Below, in pieces: positions 44,838-54,967 of a stretch of DNA of 64,000 nucleotides. The stretch lies in assembly GCA_019236735.1 (NCBI GenBank), contig JAFAIM010000011.1:18580-82579 (forward strand). Reading direction: 5' to 3'. This stretch comes from Burkholderiaceae bacterium (GTDB lineage Bacteria > Pseudomonadota > Gammaproteobacteria > Burkholderiales > Burkholderiaceae_F). The notes below the pieces were generated by a model. That model ran no database searches. It was not told the DNA's origin and saw only the letters and a program-made list of their open reading frames with translations. The translations under genes were made by a program, and so were the position numbers. Within the stretch, counting starts at the first letter, position 1. Every line of letters begins with the position of its first letter.

Positions 44838-46004
44838 ATGGGCGTTTGCATCGTTGGCTGGGCCCACGGCCAGTTCGGCCGTCATGACGGACTCGACCTG
44901 GAGGGGTTGATCGATTCGGTGGGCCGGCGTGCGCTCGACCATGCGGGCGTCTCGGGACAGGACGTCGATGCGGCCTGGCTGGGCAATCTGAACGGCGGCT
45001 TCATCCCCGACAGTTTCTGCTCGTCGTTCGTGCTCAACACCGATCCGGCACTGCGATGGAAGCCCTCCACACGGGTCGAGAACGCATGCGCGTCGGGTTC
45101 GGCTGCGATCTACTCCGCATGCGACGCGATCGAGGCGGGGCGTGCGCGCATCGCGCTGGTGGTCGGTGCCGAGAAGATGACGGCGGTCAGCGGCGACGAT
45201 GTCACGCGCGCGCTCGCCAACTGCTCCTACGTGAAGGAAGAGGCCAATTCCGGAATGACCTTCCCCGGCATCTTCGCCAAGATGGCGCGCGAATACTTCG
45301 AGCGCTATGGCGACCACCGCGCGACGCTGGCCAAAATTGCCGCCAAGAATCACCGCAACGGCGTGCGCAATCCGTACGCGCAGCTGCGCAAAGATCTCGG
45401 ATTCGACTTCTGCAACATCGTGTCGGAGAAAAACCCGATCATCGCGGAGCCGTTGCGCAAGACCGACTGCTCGCTGGTTTCCGATGGGGCAGTCGCGCTG
45501 GTGCTGGCCGAAGAGAGCGCCAGCCGCTCCTTCCCGCGGGCAGTGCGCTTCCGTGCGCGCGTTCAGGTCAACGACTTGCTGCCGATGTCGCGGCGCGACG
45601 CCACCGAGTTCGAGGGGCCGCGCCGCGCGTGGAGCGCGGCACTGAAAGCGGCCGGCTGCCGCCTGCAGGATCTGTCGCTGGCAGAGGTGCACGACTGCTT
45701 CACGATCGCCGAGCTGCTGTCGTACGAGGCGATGGGTTTGGCCGACCGCGGAGCCGGCGCGCGCGTGCTGGACGAAGGCACCGTATATCCGGACGGCCGC
45801 CTGCCGGTGAATGTGTCCGGCGGCTTGAAGGCCAAGGGACATCCGATCGGCGCCACCGGGGTTTCGATGCACGCGCTGTGCGCGATGCAACTCACCGGAG
45901 GCGCCGGCGACATGCAGTTGCGCGATGCACGGCTGGCCGGCGTGTTCAACATGGGTGGAGCCGCGGTTGCGAACTACGTCAGCATCCTGGAGCCGCTTGC
46001 CTAG
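44838..46004 (+). CDS. thiolase family protein (acetyl-CoA acetyltransferase-like)
   Basis: Predicted acyl-CoA thiolase of 388 residues. The active-site Cys84 is in VENACASGSAA, and the C-terminal motif VSGGLKAKGHPIGATG is present, with a His in VHDCFTIAE near residue 290. The sequence is closest to the SCP2-like/thiolase family that often uses acetoacetyl-CoA or longer substrates, so the substrate is open. The ATG at 44838 has GAGGA about 8 bases upstream. It is divergent from cobA and convergent with the MgtC-like gene. Confidence 0.9.
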   Translation: MGVCIVGWAHGQFGRHDGLDLEGLIDSVGRRALDHAGVSGQDVDAAWLGNLNGGFIPDSFCSSFVLNTDPALRWKPSTRVENACASGSAAIYSACDAIEAGRARIALVVGAEKMTAVSGDDVTRALANCSYVKEEANSGMTFPGIFAKMAREYFERYGDHRATLAKIAAKNHRNGVRNPYAQLRKDLGFDFCNIVSEKNPIIAEPLRKTDCSLVSDGAVALVLAEESASRSFPRAVRFRARVQVNDLLPMSRRDATEFEGPRRAWSAALKAAGCRLQDLSLAEVHDCFTIAELLSYEAMGLADRGAGARVLDEGTVYPDGRLPVNVSGGLKAKGHPIGATGVSMHALCAMQLTGGAGDMQLRDARLAGVFNMGGAAVANYVSILEPLA

Positions 46005-46013
46005 CATCGCCGC

Positions 46014-46718
46014 TCACTCGCCAGCCTCCTTGACGATCGCCCACCGCACCGAGCTCACTCCGGCTTCCAAGCTGATGCGGCTCACAAGCTGTTCGAGCTG
46101 CGCTTGGTTGTCCGCAGCGACCGTCAGTTCCGCGCTGACCCCGACGCGCCCGGGCGTCCCGTCCACGTCCTCACTGGTCAGAGACTGAAGCACGAGCGAC
46201 ATGCCGGCGACCGTGTGCAGCAGCAAGGTGCGCACGCGCACCTCATCTTCCTCGCGGCAGGTCACTGTCAACCGGTAGCGGTGTTCCAGTTCGGTGGCGC
46301 TCTTGACATCCTGCCGGTTGATGCGCTGGGTCAGTCCGCGCAGCAAGATGTTGGCGCCGAGAATGGCGAGCGCACCGACGGTTGCTTCGACGAGTTGTCC
46401 CAGACCGGCCAACACCCCGACCGCTGCCGAACACCACAGAGTGGCTGCCGTGTTCAGACCGCGAACGTTCAGGCCCTCGCGCATGATCACACCGGCGCCG
46501 AGGAAGCCGATCCCAGAAACTACCTGCGCGGCAATGCGCGCACTTGCCTCGGCGTCGTTCGAGAACGCCGCCACCAGCACGAACAGTGCCGAGCCGGCCG
46601 CCACCAGCGCGTTGGTGCGAAGCCCTGCCAGGCGCTGCCGCAGCTGGCGCTCGGCCCCAATCATCACCCCCAGCGCGAGCGCGACCAGCAGGCGCACGAC
46701 GAAAAGATGAATCTGCAT
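46014..46718 (-). CDS. MgtC/SapB family membrane protein
   Basis: A 234-residue inner-membrane protein with about five N-terminal membrane segments typical of MgtC (RLLVALALGVMIGAERQLRQ, LRTNALVAAGSALFVLV, GIGFLGAGVIMREG, NTAATLWCSAAVGVLAG) and a soluble C-terminal ACT-like domain (about 145-234). MgtC proteins help with magnesium limitation and, in some pathogens, survival in macrophages. Start ATG at 46718; its stop nearly meets the thiolase stop. Confidence 0.92.
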   Translation of the reverse strand: MQIHLFVVRLLVALALGVMIGAERQLRQRLAGLRTNALVAAGSALFVLVAAFSNDAEASARIAAQVVSGIGFLGAGVIMREGLNVRGLNTAATLWCSAAVGVLAGLGQLVEATVGALAILGANILLRGLTQRINRQDVKSATELEHRYRLTVTCREEDEVRVRTLLLHTVAGMSLVLQSLTSEDVDGTPGRVGVSAELTVAADNQAQLEQLVSRISLEAGVSSVRWAIVKEAGE

Positions 46719-46816
46719 CGCGGAGCCCTCCGATTTCTTGTGCGAGATGGCTACGGATTATCGTCGCCCGCGGCGCTTCGGGGCAGCGGTTTGCGGCCGG
46801 CGGGCCGGCTCCAGCG

Positions 46817-48112
46817 GTGAACACTCCGGAAGTCTCGCAACGCCCGCAACGCGGATGGCTGCGGCTGGCGTTGCGCGCCGACGATCTGCTGCTCGACCGT
46901 ACCTACCGGCGCCTATGGACTTCGATCCTGATCAGCTCGTTCGGTGGCCAGGTGACGCTGCTTGCGTTGCCGTTGACGGCGGCAGTGTTGCTGCAGGCAT
47001 CGCCGACGCAGATGGGCGCGCTCACCGCCGCCGAAATCGTGCCCTTTGCGCTGCTGTCGTTGCCCAGCGGGGTCTGGCTCGATCGGATCCGCAAACTACC
47101 GGTGTACGTCCTGGGCGAGCTCGCAATCGCCTGCGCGGTAACGTGCGTGCCGCTCGCGTGGTGGTTCGACAGCCTCTCGATGCCCCTTTTGTACATCGTC
47201 GCCTTTGCGATCGGCGCAGTGAACACGACCGCCGGCAGCGCGGGGCAGATCGTGCTCACGCAGGTCGTTCCGCGCGAACGCTTGGTCGAGGGGCACGCCA
47301 GGAACGCGCTCGCGTCGTCGACCGCCGAAGTCATGGGCCCAGGAGCTGCCGGAGTGCTAATCCGGCTCACCGGGGCTCCGCTCGCACTGCTGGCGGACGC
47401 CATTTTGATGATCGGTTCTGCGCTGATCCTGCGCGGCATCCGCATTCCGCGCGAACAGCCGCATCCGCCCGACCGGTTCTGGCCGGCGATGCGCAGCGGC
47501 TTCGGGTTTGTCGCCCGACACCGCCTGCTGACGACGATGGCCGCGATCGTCGGCACGTTCGAGTTCTGTTTCCAAGGCACGCTGGCAATCCAGATCCTGT
47601 TCGGTACCCGCATCCTGGGGCTGTCCGAACGATCCGTCGGCTTGAGCTATGTCGCGCTTGGAGCCGGGACGATCCTAACGAGCGCGTTTGGCAGCCGCAT
47701 CGTGCGAATCATCGGCCCGGGCCCGGCGTTGGTGTTGGGCTGCGGTGTCGCTGCGGTGGGATGGCTGGCTCTCGCGCTGTCCCCCACCGGCACGCTGGGA
47801 ATCGTTGTCTTCACCACGATGCTGTTCCTGTACGGCGCCGGTGCAGTGCTGATCTTCATCAACTTCCTGGCGCTGCGGCAGGCCGTCACGCCGACGCCGA
47901 TGCTGGGGCGGATGACGAGCACGATGCGCTGGCTGATCCTGCTGCCCGCCGGGCCGGGTGCCTTGCTGGGCGGCTGGATCGGCGAGCACTTCGGGTTGCG
48001 TGCCACTTTGCTCGCCAGCGGCATCACGACGCTGCTGATGGTGATTTTCGCGTGGCGCCTGCCCGTTATTCGCGGCTTGAGGACGCTACCGACTCCGGAC
48101 ACCCGCCTGTAG
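46817..48112 (+). CDS. MFS transporter
   Basis: Twelve-helix major facilitator protein of about 431 residues, resembling the enterobactin exporter/MFS_3 group (LWTSILISSFGGQVTLLALPLT, then LPSGVWLDRIRKLPVYVLGE). The GTG at 46817 is the only sensible start within about 50 residues of the first helix, but its ribosome site is weak. It is divergent from the MgtC-like gene (98-base gap). The substrate is unknown. Confidence 0.87.
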   Translation: MNTPEVSQRPQRGWLRLALRADDLLLDRTYRRLWTSILISSFGGQVTLLALPLTAAVLLQASPTQMGALTAAEIVPFALLSLPSGVWLDRIRKLPVYVLGELAIACAVTCVPLAWWFDSLSMPLLYIVAFAIGAVNTTAGSAGQIVLTQVVPRERLVEGHARNALASSTAEVMGPGAAGVLIRLTGAPLALLADAILMIGSALILRGIRIPREQPHPPDRFWPAMRSGFGFVARHRLLTTMAAIVGTFEFCFQGTLAIQILFGTRILGLSERSVGLSYVALGAGTILTSAFGSRIVRIIGPGPALVLGCGVAAVGWLALALSPTGTLGIVVFTTMLFLYGAGAVLIFINFLALRQAVTPTPMLGRMTSTMRWLILLPAGPGALLGGWIGEHFGLRATLLASGITTLLMVIFAWRLPVIRGLRTLPTPDTRL

Positions 48113-48142
48113 CCGCTGCTTGGACGCGGCCGCCTGCCGGTT

Positions 48143-48910
48143 TTAGGCCGAAGTCTTGGGACCCATCATCGCCTGAAACAGATGCATCGGCAGCGGGAAC
48201 ACGATCGTCGACCCTCGATCGCCGGCGACCTGCGTCAACGTCTGCAGGTAACGCAACTGCATTGCCTCGGGCTGCTGCGCCAGCATCTGCGCCGCCTCCA
48301 GCAGCGTCTTCGCCGCCTGTTTCTCGCCCTCCGCGTGGATCACCTTTGCGCGGCGCTCACGCTCGGCCTCGGCCTGCCGCGCGATCGCGCGAACCATCGA
48401 TTCGTTCAGATCCACGTGCTTGATTTCGACGTTCGTGACCTTGATGCCCCACGCGTCGGTCTGCGAATCCAAAATCCGCTGGATATCCAGATTCAGCCGC
48501 TCGCGTTCTGCCAGCATCTCATCCAGTTCGTGCTTGCCAAGTACCGCGCGCAGCGTGGTCTGGGCGAGCTGGCTGGTCGCCGTCAAAAATTTTTCCACCT
48601 GGATGATCGCTTTCTGCGGATCGACGACGCGGAAGTACAACACAGCGTTGACCTTCACCGACACATTGTCGCGTGAGATCACGTCCTGCGGAGGCACGTC
48701 CAGCGTCACCACCCGCAGATCGACCCGGACCATCTGCTGCACACCGGGGATGATGATCACCAGGCCGGGCCCCTTCACCCGCCAGAAGCGCCCCAGCAGA
48801 AACACGACTGCGCGCTCGTACTCGCGCAGAATCCGCAGCGCCGACAGAACGACTGCCAAGGCCACCACCACTACCACGCCAAAACCGAATTGCAGTTGGA
48901 AGAACATCAT
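48143..48910 (-). CDS. SPFH-domain protein (slipin/stomatin-like)
   Basis: Membrane-anchored scaffolding protein of 255 residues: a membrane segment at about 5-25, then a SPFH/band-7 domain ([40 protein letters not shown]) and a coiled-coil C-terminal part ([20 protein letters not shown]). The ATG at 48910 overlaps the nfeD stop (TGATG). Slipins pair with NfeD proteins, as here, and the NfeD protease is known in archaea to cut the stomatin partner. Confidence 0.95.
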   Translation of the reverse strand: MMFFQLQFGFGVVVVVALAVVLSALRILREYERAVVFLLGRFWRVKGPGLVIIIPGVQQMVRVDLRVVTLDVPPQDVISRDNVSVKVNAVLYFRVVDPQKAIIQVEKFLTATSQLAQTTLRAVLGKHELDEMLAERERLNLDIQRILDSQTDAWGIKVTNVEIKHVDLNESMVRAIARQAEAERERRAKVIHAEGEKQAAKTLLEAAQMLAQQPEAMQLRYLQTLTQVAGDRGSTIVFPLPMHLFQAMMGPKTSA

Positions 48911-50286
48911 CAGCTCCGCGGTTGTCCGGCGGCGCTCACCTCGAGCGTGAGGCCGTCGACTTTTTCGACCCGCACTGCCGTTCCCGCTGCCAGCGGCTCG
49001 TGGCTGCGAACCTGCCACGAAGCGCCTTCCACGCGGGCCCATGTGCCCTGATCGTCGACCACCGTCACGACTCCCTGGGCGCCGATCAGCCCCTCCCGTC
49101 CGCTCACCACCGGTCGGCGGCGAACACGCAGCGCGAAGCTGCCGAATCCCAGGATCACCGCCGCGCTTACCAGGGCAACGCCGACCAGGAATGGGAACGG
49201 GATCCTCATTCCGCCCGCATCCGTGTTAATCAGCATCATCCCGCCGACCACCAGCGCCACGATGCCACCGATCCCGACCACCCCGAACGTCGGAAGGAAC
49301 ACCTCGGCAATCATCAACGCCGCTCCGAGCAAGATCAAGGCGACACCGGTCCAATTTACCGGCAGAAGGTGCAACGCGTACAGACCCAGCAGTAGGCAGA
49401 TCGCCCCGGCCACGCCAGGGACCGCCGCTCCCGGGTGGACCACCTCTACGAACAGACCGTAAACCCCTAGCATCATCAGCACCAGAGCGAGCGTCGGATT
49501 CGACAGCAACGCGAGAACGCCGGTTCGCCAGTCGGGATGTGTCGTCACCACTTGGGCGTCGCCCAGAGTCAGGCGGACCTTGGACGCGCCGATCGTGATC
49601 TCACGACCATTGAGCTGGCGAAGCAGATCGTCGATGTCCTTCGCAATCAAATCGATCACGCCTGCGCGCAGCGCCTCCTGCGCGGACATGCTCTGCGCGC
49701 GCCGCACCGCGCGTTCGGCGAATTCGGCATTTCGCCCGCGCAACTGTGCCAGGCTGCGCAGGAACGCGGCTGCGTCGTTGACCACCTTCTCGTGCATCGT
49801 GTCGATCGGCCCCGGCGCGCTCCCGGGGTGCCCGGACGGCCCCGGCTGCGAGGGCGAGGGCGCCTCCGGGGTTCCCGCCCCGATCGCCACCGGCGTGGCC
49901 GCTCCCAGGTTCGATGCCGGCGCCATCGCCGCGATGTGGCTGGCATACAGGATGTACGTGCCGGCGCTGGCGGCGCGCGCGCCGTTCGGGCCGACCCAGG
50001 TCGCCACCGGCACTGTCGAGCTCAGGATTTCCTTGATGATGGCCCGCATCGATGTGTCGAGGCCGCCGGGGGTATCCAGCTCCAGCACGACAAGCTCGGC
50101 GCCGTCGGATTGTGCACGCGCCAGCCCGCGCGAAAAAAACTCCGCCGTCGCCGGACTGATCATGCCATCGAGAACCAAGACGTCAACGCGCGGGGCTGCC
50201 GCCTGTGCTGCAACCAGCCCTGCGGCGCCCGCCACGAGTGCCGTCGCAACGAACCGCCCGATCCACCCGATCCGTCCCCGCGCCAT
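48910..50286 (-). CDS. nfeD: NfeD-family serine protease (long form, membrane-bound)
   Basis: A 458-residue membrane protein with a ClpP-like N-terminal protease domain and a C-terminal membrane plus OB-fold domain. The likely Ser-Lys dyad is Ser107 ([18 protein letters not shown]) and Lys167 ([14 protein letters not shown]), matching the layout of the archaeal STOPP proteases. I use the ATG at 50286 with AGGGGCGG upstream and a following signal-anchor; earlier ATGs are possible. The unit is coupled to the slipin gene. Confidence 0.92.
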   Translation of the reverse strand: MARGRIGWIGRFVATALVAGAAGLVAAQAAAPRVDVLVLDGMISPATAEFFSRGLARAQSDGAELVVLELDTPGGLDTSMRAIIKEILSSTVPVATWVGPNGARAASAGTYILYASHIAAMAPASNLGAATPVAIGAGTPEAPSPSQPGPSGHPGSAPGPIDTMHEKVVNDAAAFLRSLAQLRGRNAEFAERAVRRAQSMSAQEALRAGVIDLIAKDIDDLLRQLNGREITIGASKVRLTLGDAQVVTTHPDWRTGVLALLSNPTLALVLMMLGVYGLFVEVVHPGAAVPGVAGAICLLLGLYALHLLPVNWTGVALILLGAALMIAEVFLPTFGVVGIGGIVALVVGGMMLINTDAGGMRIPFPFLVGVALVSAAVILGFGSFALRVRRRPVVSGREGLIGAQGVVTVVDDQGTWARVEGASWQVRSHEPLAAGTAVRVEKVDGLTLEVSAAGQPRS

Positions 50287-50441
50287 GTCCGCCCCTGCAC
50301 CACCGGCCGGCGCCACCGCACCGCCGACCGCGCTGAAGGCGAACATCATGGCGCGCCGCCGCGCCGAACGCAAACCTGGCGGTGGGTCGTGGTGGGTGTA
50401 ATGGCGGCAGGCTTGGCACCCTCAGGGCGCCCGCATCCGCT

Positions 50442-51054
50442 TCAAAGCGATTGCACGTATTGCGCGACCGCGCGCAACTCGTGCTCGGACATTTGCGCGG
50501 TTTCGTTCTTCATCAAAACCCCGTGCGGCCTCAGGCGCGTGGCGAACACCTTTAACTGGCGGTACACGTAGTCGGCGTGCTGTCCGGCCAGACGCGGGAA
50601 TACCGAGGCTCCTTCCGCGTGATCGCCGTGGCAGCTCGCGCACGCGCGCACCGCGCGTGCGGGAATTCCTTCCTGATAAATCTTGCGGCTCGCCTCAACC
50701 AGGTTGCGATTGCCAGCGTGGCCCGGGGCCGGCATCTGGCTCGCGTAGTAGTCGGCCAGTTGCCCGATCATCGAATCGTCCAGCAGCGCGGAAACTCCCC
50801 ACATGTACGCCTGCACGTCGCTTTCGGCGCGAACCTGACTGCGAAAATCCTTCAGCTGTGCGATGAGGTACAGCGGCATCTGCCCGGCCAGGCTCGGAAA
50901 TACTGCCGCGGCGCTGCGCCCACCCTCCCCATGACAGGCCGCGCACACATGAACTGCCCGCTCGACCCGATCCGATTCGGCGCCGAGGGTGTCCGCCTGA
51001 GCGGCGAACGTTGACCAGCAACAGCGTGGCACTTGCACCGTGGCAAAGCTTCAT
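50442..51054 (-). CDS. diheme cytochrome c (c4-like), frameshift in the signal peptide
   Basis: The mature part has two CXXCH heme motifs (CAACH and CASCH) and c4-type segments such as SLAGQMPLYLIAQLKDFR and RLAGQHADYVYRQLKVF. The only start with a ribosome site is ATG at 51054 (GGGGGAG about 6 bases upstream), but it is out of frame with the rest. It encodes MKLCHGASATLLLVN and, by a one-base change near 51009, would join FAAQAD, giving a normal signal peptide. As read, the intact frame runs only from a GTG at 51038 without a signal peptide. Likely a mutation or a sequencing error. It is divergent from the persulfide dioxygenase gene. Confidence 0.8.
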
Positions 51055-51268
51055 ATCAACTCCCCCGGGTTGACCGCTTTTCGCAATGGATGCTCGTTTC
51101 GACCGTCGCCAGTTTGCCCCGTATTGATTCCCATCCTCTTGACGACGGTCAAAGCTCGGCGCGGTGCGTTCGACTCGCTCGACACGTTCGGCAAGGCGGC
51201 CGCCGAACGAACGGCGTGCCTGCGTCCGTACAATGCAGCCCTCCGGAGGTGCCGATAGGAGGCCACGG

Positions 51269-52309
51269 ATGCTCGTCAGAGAGCTGAACCGCGGCAAGTG
51301 CAAGACGTACCTGCTTGCATGCGAGCGGGATCGAGCCGCTGCGCTGATCGACCCGGTACGCGACCACATTGCGCGCTACCTTGCGATGCTGTCGTACCTG
51401 CAGCTGAAGCTGGAAGCGGTGATCGACACTCATACGCACGCCGACCATCGCACCGCTTGTTTCGAGCTCGGCGACCTTACCGGCGCCACTGTGGTGATGG
51501 ACCGCAATGCGCCCGCGCCGCGAGTCGACTTGCATGTTTCCGACGGCGACACACTGGCGGTCGGTTCGCTGACGCTGCGTTTCCTGTCGACGCCCGGTCA
51601 CACTCCCGACAGCATGTGCATCTTGGCGGGCAACTCGGTATTCACCGGTGACACACTGCTGATCCGCGGCACCGGCCGCGCCGACTTCGCGGGCGGCGAT
51701 CCCGCTTCGCAGTACGACAGCATCATCGGGAAGCTGTTTGCGCTTCCCGAGGACACGGTCGTGCTGCCGTCGCACGACTACCGGGGAAACAGCGCGTCGA
51801 CGATCGGCGAGGAGCGCCGCATGAACCCCAGATTAGCGGGCCAGACTCGCGAGGGCTATGTCGCGCTGATGCAGTCGCTGCAGTTGCCGCTACCCGATCG
51901 GATCCAGGAAGTGCTGCAGCCGAACCAGTCCGCGTTGGACGATGACGCTCTGAACTTCCCGAGCCTCGCGCAGCTCAATGAGGTACGGCAGATTCCTCCG
52001 CTCGAGTTGCACCGAATGCTCGCGCACCCGCCCGTGCCTCTCGTGATCGACGTTCGCGAGGAAAGCGAATTCCGCGGCAATCTGGGTCACGTGCCAGGGT
52101 CGCGCTTAATACCGCTGCGGACTTTGGCCGGCCGCAGCGTCGAACTGGGACCGGACCGCGAGAGCAGAATCGTCGTCGTCTGCCGCTCCGGGGTACGCAG
52201 CTCGACCGGGGCGGCGATCCTCACCAGCCTCGGCTTTGAAGACGTTTCGAATCTGAAGGGCGGGATGCTGGCCTGGCACGACGCCCAGCTGCCGGTTCAG
52301 CACAGCTGA
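51269..52309 (+). CDS. persulfide dioxygenase-rhodanese fusion (ETHE1/Blh type)
   Basis: A 346-residue fusion of a metallo-beta-lactamase-fold persulfide dioxygenase and a C-terminal rhodanese. The MBL part has THTHADH at 54-60, His111, Asp128 and His169 as metal ligands, the ETHE1 layout. The rhodanese domain (from about 240) has the catalytic Cys305 in CRSGVRS. It should oxidise glutathione or cysteine persulfide to sulfite and handle sulfur transfer. ATG at 51269 has AGGAGG about 7 bases upstream. A cytochrome c gene is divergent next door, but no quinone:sulfide reductase is visible. Confidence 0.92.
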   Translation: MLVRELNRGKCKTYLLACERDRAAALIDPVRDHIARYLAMLSYLQLKLEAVIDTHTHADHRTACFELGDLTGATVVMDRNAPAPRVDLHVSDGDTLAVGSLTLRFLSTPGHTPDSMCILAGNSVFTGDTLLIRGTGRADFAGGDPASQYDSIIGKLFALPEDTVVLPSHDYRGNSASTIGEERRMNPRLAGQTREGYVALMQSLQLPLPDRIQEVLQPNQSALDDDALNFPSLAQLNEVRQIPPLELHRMLAHPPVPLVIDVREESEFRGNLGHVPGSRLIPLRTLAGRSVELGPDRESRIVVVCRSGVRSSTGAAILTSLGFEDVSNLKGGMLAWHDAQLPVQHS

Positions 52310-52323
52310 GGTCGCGCCGCGCG

Positions 52324-53559
52324 CTACGGAAGCGGCTTCGCGGGGGCGAAGGTTCCTGGAGCCGTTGGCTGCTGCAGCAGCTCGCTCACCGGGTTGTTCA
52401 AGACCAGATCGACGAAGCCGTCACCGTTGATATCGCCGGCAGCCATGAAATTGCTCGCATTCAGCGCGTTGTATGTTGCCGTCACGCTGAAGCTTCCCGG
52501 AGTGCTGGCGCTCTGCAGCACGATGGAAACCTGCGACGGCATGTTGCAGCAGCCGAACGGGAACGACAGCACGCCGACGTCAAGATGGCCATCGTGATTC
52601 AGATCTGCGATGACCGGCTGTACCGCGCCATCCGCAACGGGGACGCTGGAGGCGGTAAAACTGCCCGCAACGACCTGACGCAGAATCGTCACGCTGGCGC
52701 CACCGAAACCCCCAATCGGCGAGGAGCCGGCGTTGGCAATCACGATATCAGGGCGCCCGTCGCCGTCCAGATCGGCCACCGCCACCCCTTGCGGATCGGT
52801 TCCAGCCGGCAGCAACACGGGAGACCCGAAGCCACCGGCTCCGTTGTCGTACAGGATCGCAGCACCGTCGCTGGTTGCAAGCACAATGTCGGCGCGACCA
52901 TCGTTATCCATGTCGTGGATCGTGACGTCGTTCGAACCTCGATTGGTTCCCAGAGATAGCGACACCGGCGCCGCGAACGTTCCGGGGCTGGTCGCGCTCT
53001 GCACAAACAGGATTGCGTGCGAATCGGTCACGTTCGCGTCCGCGACGACGATATCCGGATGACCATCGCCCGTTACATCTCCAATTGCGACCGCGTCGCC
53101 TCTGCCGCCGGTCGCCAGGATCTGCGCTGCCAGAAACGCACCCGGATGGGCCGGGTCGTGCTGCAGGATCGCGATCTCGCCGCTGTCGGCGCTACCCGTG
53201 GACGGGCTGGTGACGACCAGATCCACGTTGGCGCTGCCGTCCAGGCTCCCGGCAGCCAGCGCCCACGGATTGGGACCTACCCGATAGCGAACCGGAGCCG
53301 CGAAAGTACCGGAAGCGGTTTGAAGATAAATGGTGACGAACCCCGCATTGAGCCCGGGTCCGGTGACGTAGGTCTGCGCAACCGCCACGTCCAGGTTGCC
53401 GTCGCCGTCGAAGTCGGCTACGGCGACACCGGAATCCTGCCAGAACGGGGTGAAATTGTAGTTGTCGTCGTCATAGCAAGCCGATGCCAGCGCGCAACCC
53501 GCCATTAGCAGCGCGTATCGGGTAGAAGTGAGAATCGCTGCGCGAAACGACCGCGCCAT
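52324..53559 (-). CDS. FG-GAP/VCBS repeat lipoprotein
   Basis: A 411-residue exported protein with six or seven FG-GAP/VCBS blades carrying calcium-binding loops such as DFDGDGNLDVAV, DVTGDGHPDIVV, DMDNDGRADIVL, DLDGDGRPDIVI, DLNHDGHLDVGV and DINGDGFVDLVL. The N-terminus MARSFRAAIL leads to a hydrophobic run ending LLMAGCALASAC, a likely lipobox. The propeller suggests cell-surface binding or calcium-dependent adhesion; the ligand is unknown. Start ATG at 53559. It is divergent from the MFS gene at 53711. Confidence 0.88.
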   Translation of the reverse strand: MARSFRAAILTSTRYALLMAGCALASACYDDDNYNFTPFWQDSGVAVADFDGDGNLDVAVAQTYVTGPGLNAGFVTIYLQTASGTFAAPVRYRVGPNPWALAAGSLDGSANVDLVVTSPSTGSADSGEIAILQHDPAHPGAFLAAQILATGGRGDAVAIGDVTGDGHPDIVVADANVTDSHAILFVQSATSPGTFAAPVSLSLGTNRGSNDVTIHDMDNDGRADIVLATSDGAAILYDNGAGGFGSPVLLPAGTDPQGVAVADLDGDGRPDIVIANAGSSPIGGFGGASVTILRQVVAGSFTASSVPVADGAVQPVIADLNHDGHLDVGVLSFPFGCCNMPSQVSIVLQSASTPGSFSVTATYNALNASNFMAAGDINGDGFVDLVLNNPVSELLQQPTAPGTFAPAKPLP

Positions 53560-53710
53560 ACGGAGTGCCTGAACCTGCCTGGCTGCTTTGCGAACAGGCG
53601 GATCGTACCTCCGCTCTGGCCTCGCTGCGCGCGGAGAATCGCAAGAAACTGTAACCAGCGGGCAGAACAGCTGCTGAGACAATCGCACGCACTGGACACC
53701 TTTCATCAAG

Positions 53711-54949
53711 ATGAACCAAAAAGCGGGATTGGGCATCTCACTCTTCTTGCCCGATGGCGTCACTCCAAACGCATTTGCAGTGCTGGCGTCGCGCTCGCTG
53801 CGCGCTTTCGCGGACGGCTACATCGCGGTGCTGTTGCCGGTGTATCTGCTGTCGATTGGTCTGAACACGCTGCAGGTCGGCATCACGGCAACCGCAACCA
53901 TGCTCGGTTCGGCCTTGGCCACCGTCGCGGTCGGAGCTTGGGGACACCGGTTCGCCTCGCGCCGCCTGCTGCAGGCGGCCGCGCTTTTGATGGTGGTGAC
54001 CGGTGCCGGATTCGCTGTGCTGTCTTCGTTCGGGGCGCTGCTCGTGGTCGCGTTCGTCGGCACGCTCAATCCGAGCTCCGGCGACGTCAGCGTGTTCCTC
54101 CCGCTCGAACATACGCGCTTGGCGGCGTCGGCGAGCGGACACGCGCGCACTTCGCTGTTTGCCCGCTACAGCGTGCTAGGCACATCGTTTGCGGCGATCG
54201 GTGCACTGGCAGCCGCGCTGCCGCAGTGGCTGACTGCGCATCTGCAGATGCCGCCGCAACCGGCGCTGCGCTCGATGTTCGCGCTGTACGGTGCGCTCGG
54301 TCTGCTGGTGTGGTGGTTGTATCGGCGGCCGGGCGCTGAAACCGCCTCGACAGAGTCCGACCGCGCGGCGCCGCTCGGTCCGTCACGCAGTGTCGTGGTG
54401 CGACTGGCCGCCCTTTTCAGTGTCGACGCGTTCGCAGGCGGACTGATCGTCAACGCGTTGCTGGCGCTATGGCTGCTGCAGCGCCTGGGGCTGACGCCTG
54501 CGCAGGCCGGAGTCTTCTTCTTCTGGTCCGGCCTGCTCAGCGCCGCGTCGCAGCTGGCGGCGCCGCTCGTAGCACGCCGCTTCGGATTGCTCAACACGAT
54601 GGTATTTACGCACATCCCCTCCAACGTCTGCCTGGTTCTGGCAGCGCTGGCGCCCGGTGCACCATTGGCGATCGGCTTTTTGCTGGTTCGCAGCGCCCTT
54701 TCGCAGATGGACGTTCCCACCCGCACGGCTTACGTGATGGCGGTCGTCACCCCCGCCGAGCGGTCTGCTGCCGCAAGCTTCACCGCAGTGCCACGCAGCC
54801 TAGCGGCCGCAGTCAGCCCGACCCTGAGCGGGGCGCTGTTTGCTCTCGGATGGGCATCGCTACCGCTGATCGCGTGCGGTGTGCTGAAGACCGCATACGA
54901 CCTCGTACTGTGGAAAGCCTGCCGCCGAGATGTGCTGCGCGATCGCTGA
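53711..54949 (+). CDS. MFS transporter
   Basis: A 412-residue major facilitator protein with 11-12 membrane segments, for example AVLLPVYLLSIGLNTLQVGI and LFSVDAFAGGLIVNALLALW. A long soluble middle stretch and a signature VVTPAERSAAASFTAVPRSL near residue 345 point to the YfcJ/multidrug type, but no substrate is clear. The ATG at 53711 is used; the divergent lipoprotein gene starts 152 bases away. Confidence 0.87.
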   Translation: MNQKAGLGISLFLPDGVTPNAFAVLASRSLRAFADGYIAVLLPVYLLSIGLNTLQVGITATATMLGSALATVAVGAWGHRFASRRLLQAAALLMVVTGAGFAVLSSFGALLVVAFVGTLNPSSGDVSVFLPLEHTRLAASASGHARTSLFARYSVLGTSFAAIGALAAALPQWLTAHLQMPPQPALRSMFALYGALGLLVWWLYRRPGAETASTESDRAAPLGPSRSVVVRLAALFSVDAFAGGLIVNALLALWLLQRLGLTPAQAGVFFFWSGLLSAASQLAAPLVARRFGLLNTMVFTHIPSNVCLVLAALAPGAPLAIGFLLVRSALSQMDVPTRTAYVMAVVTPAERSAAASFTAVPRSLAAAVSPTLSGALFALGWASLPLIACGVLKTAYDLVLWKACRRDVLRDR

Positions 54950-54967
54950 CGCGCAGTGGCGCACGCT

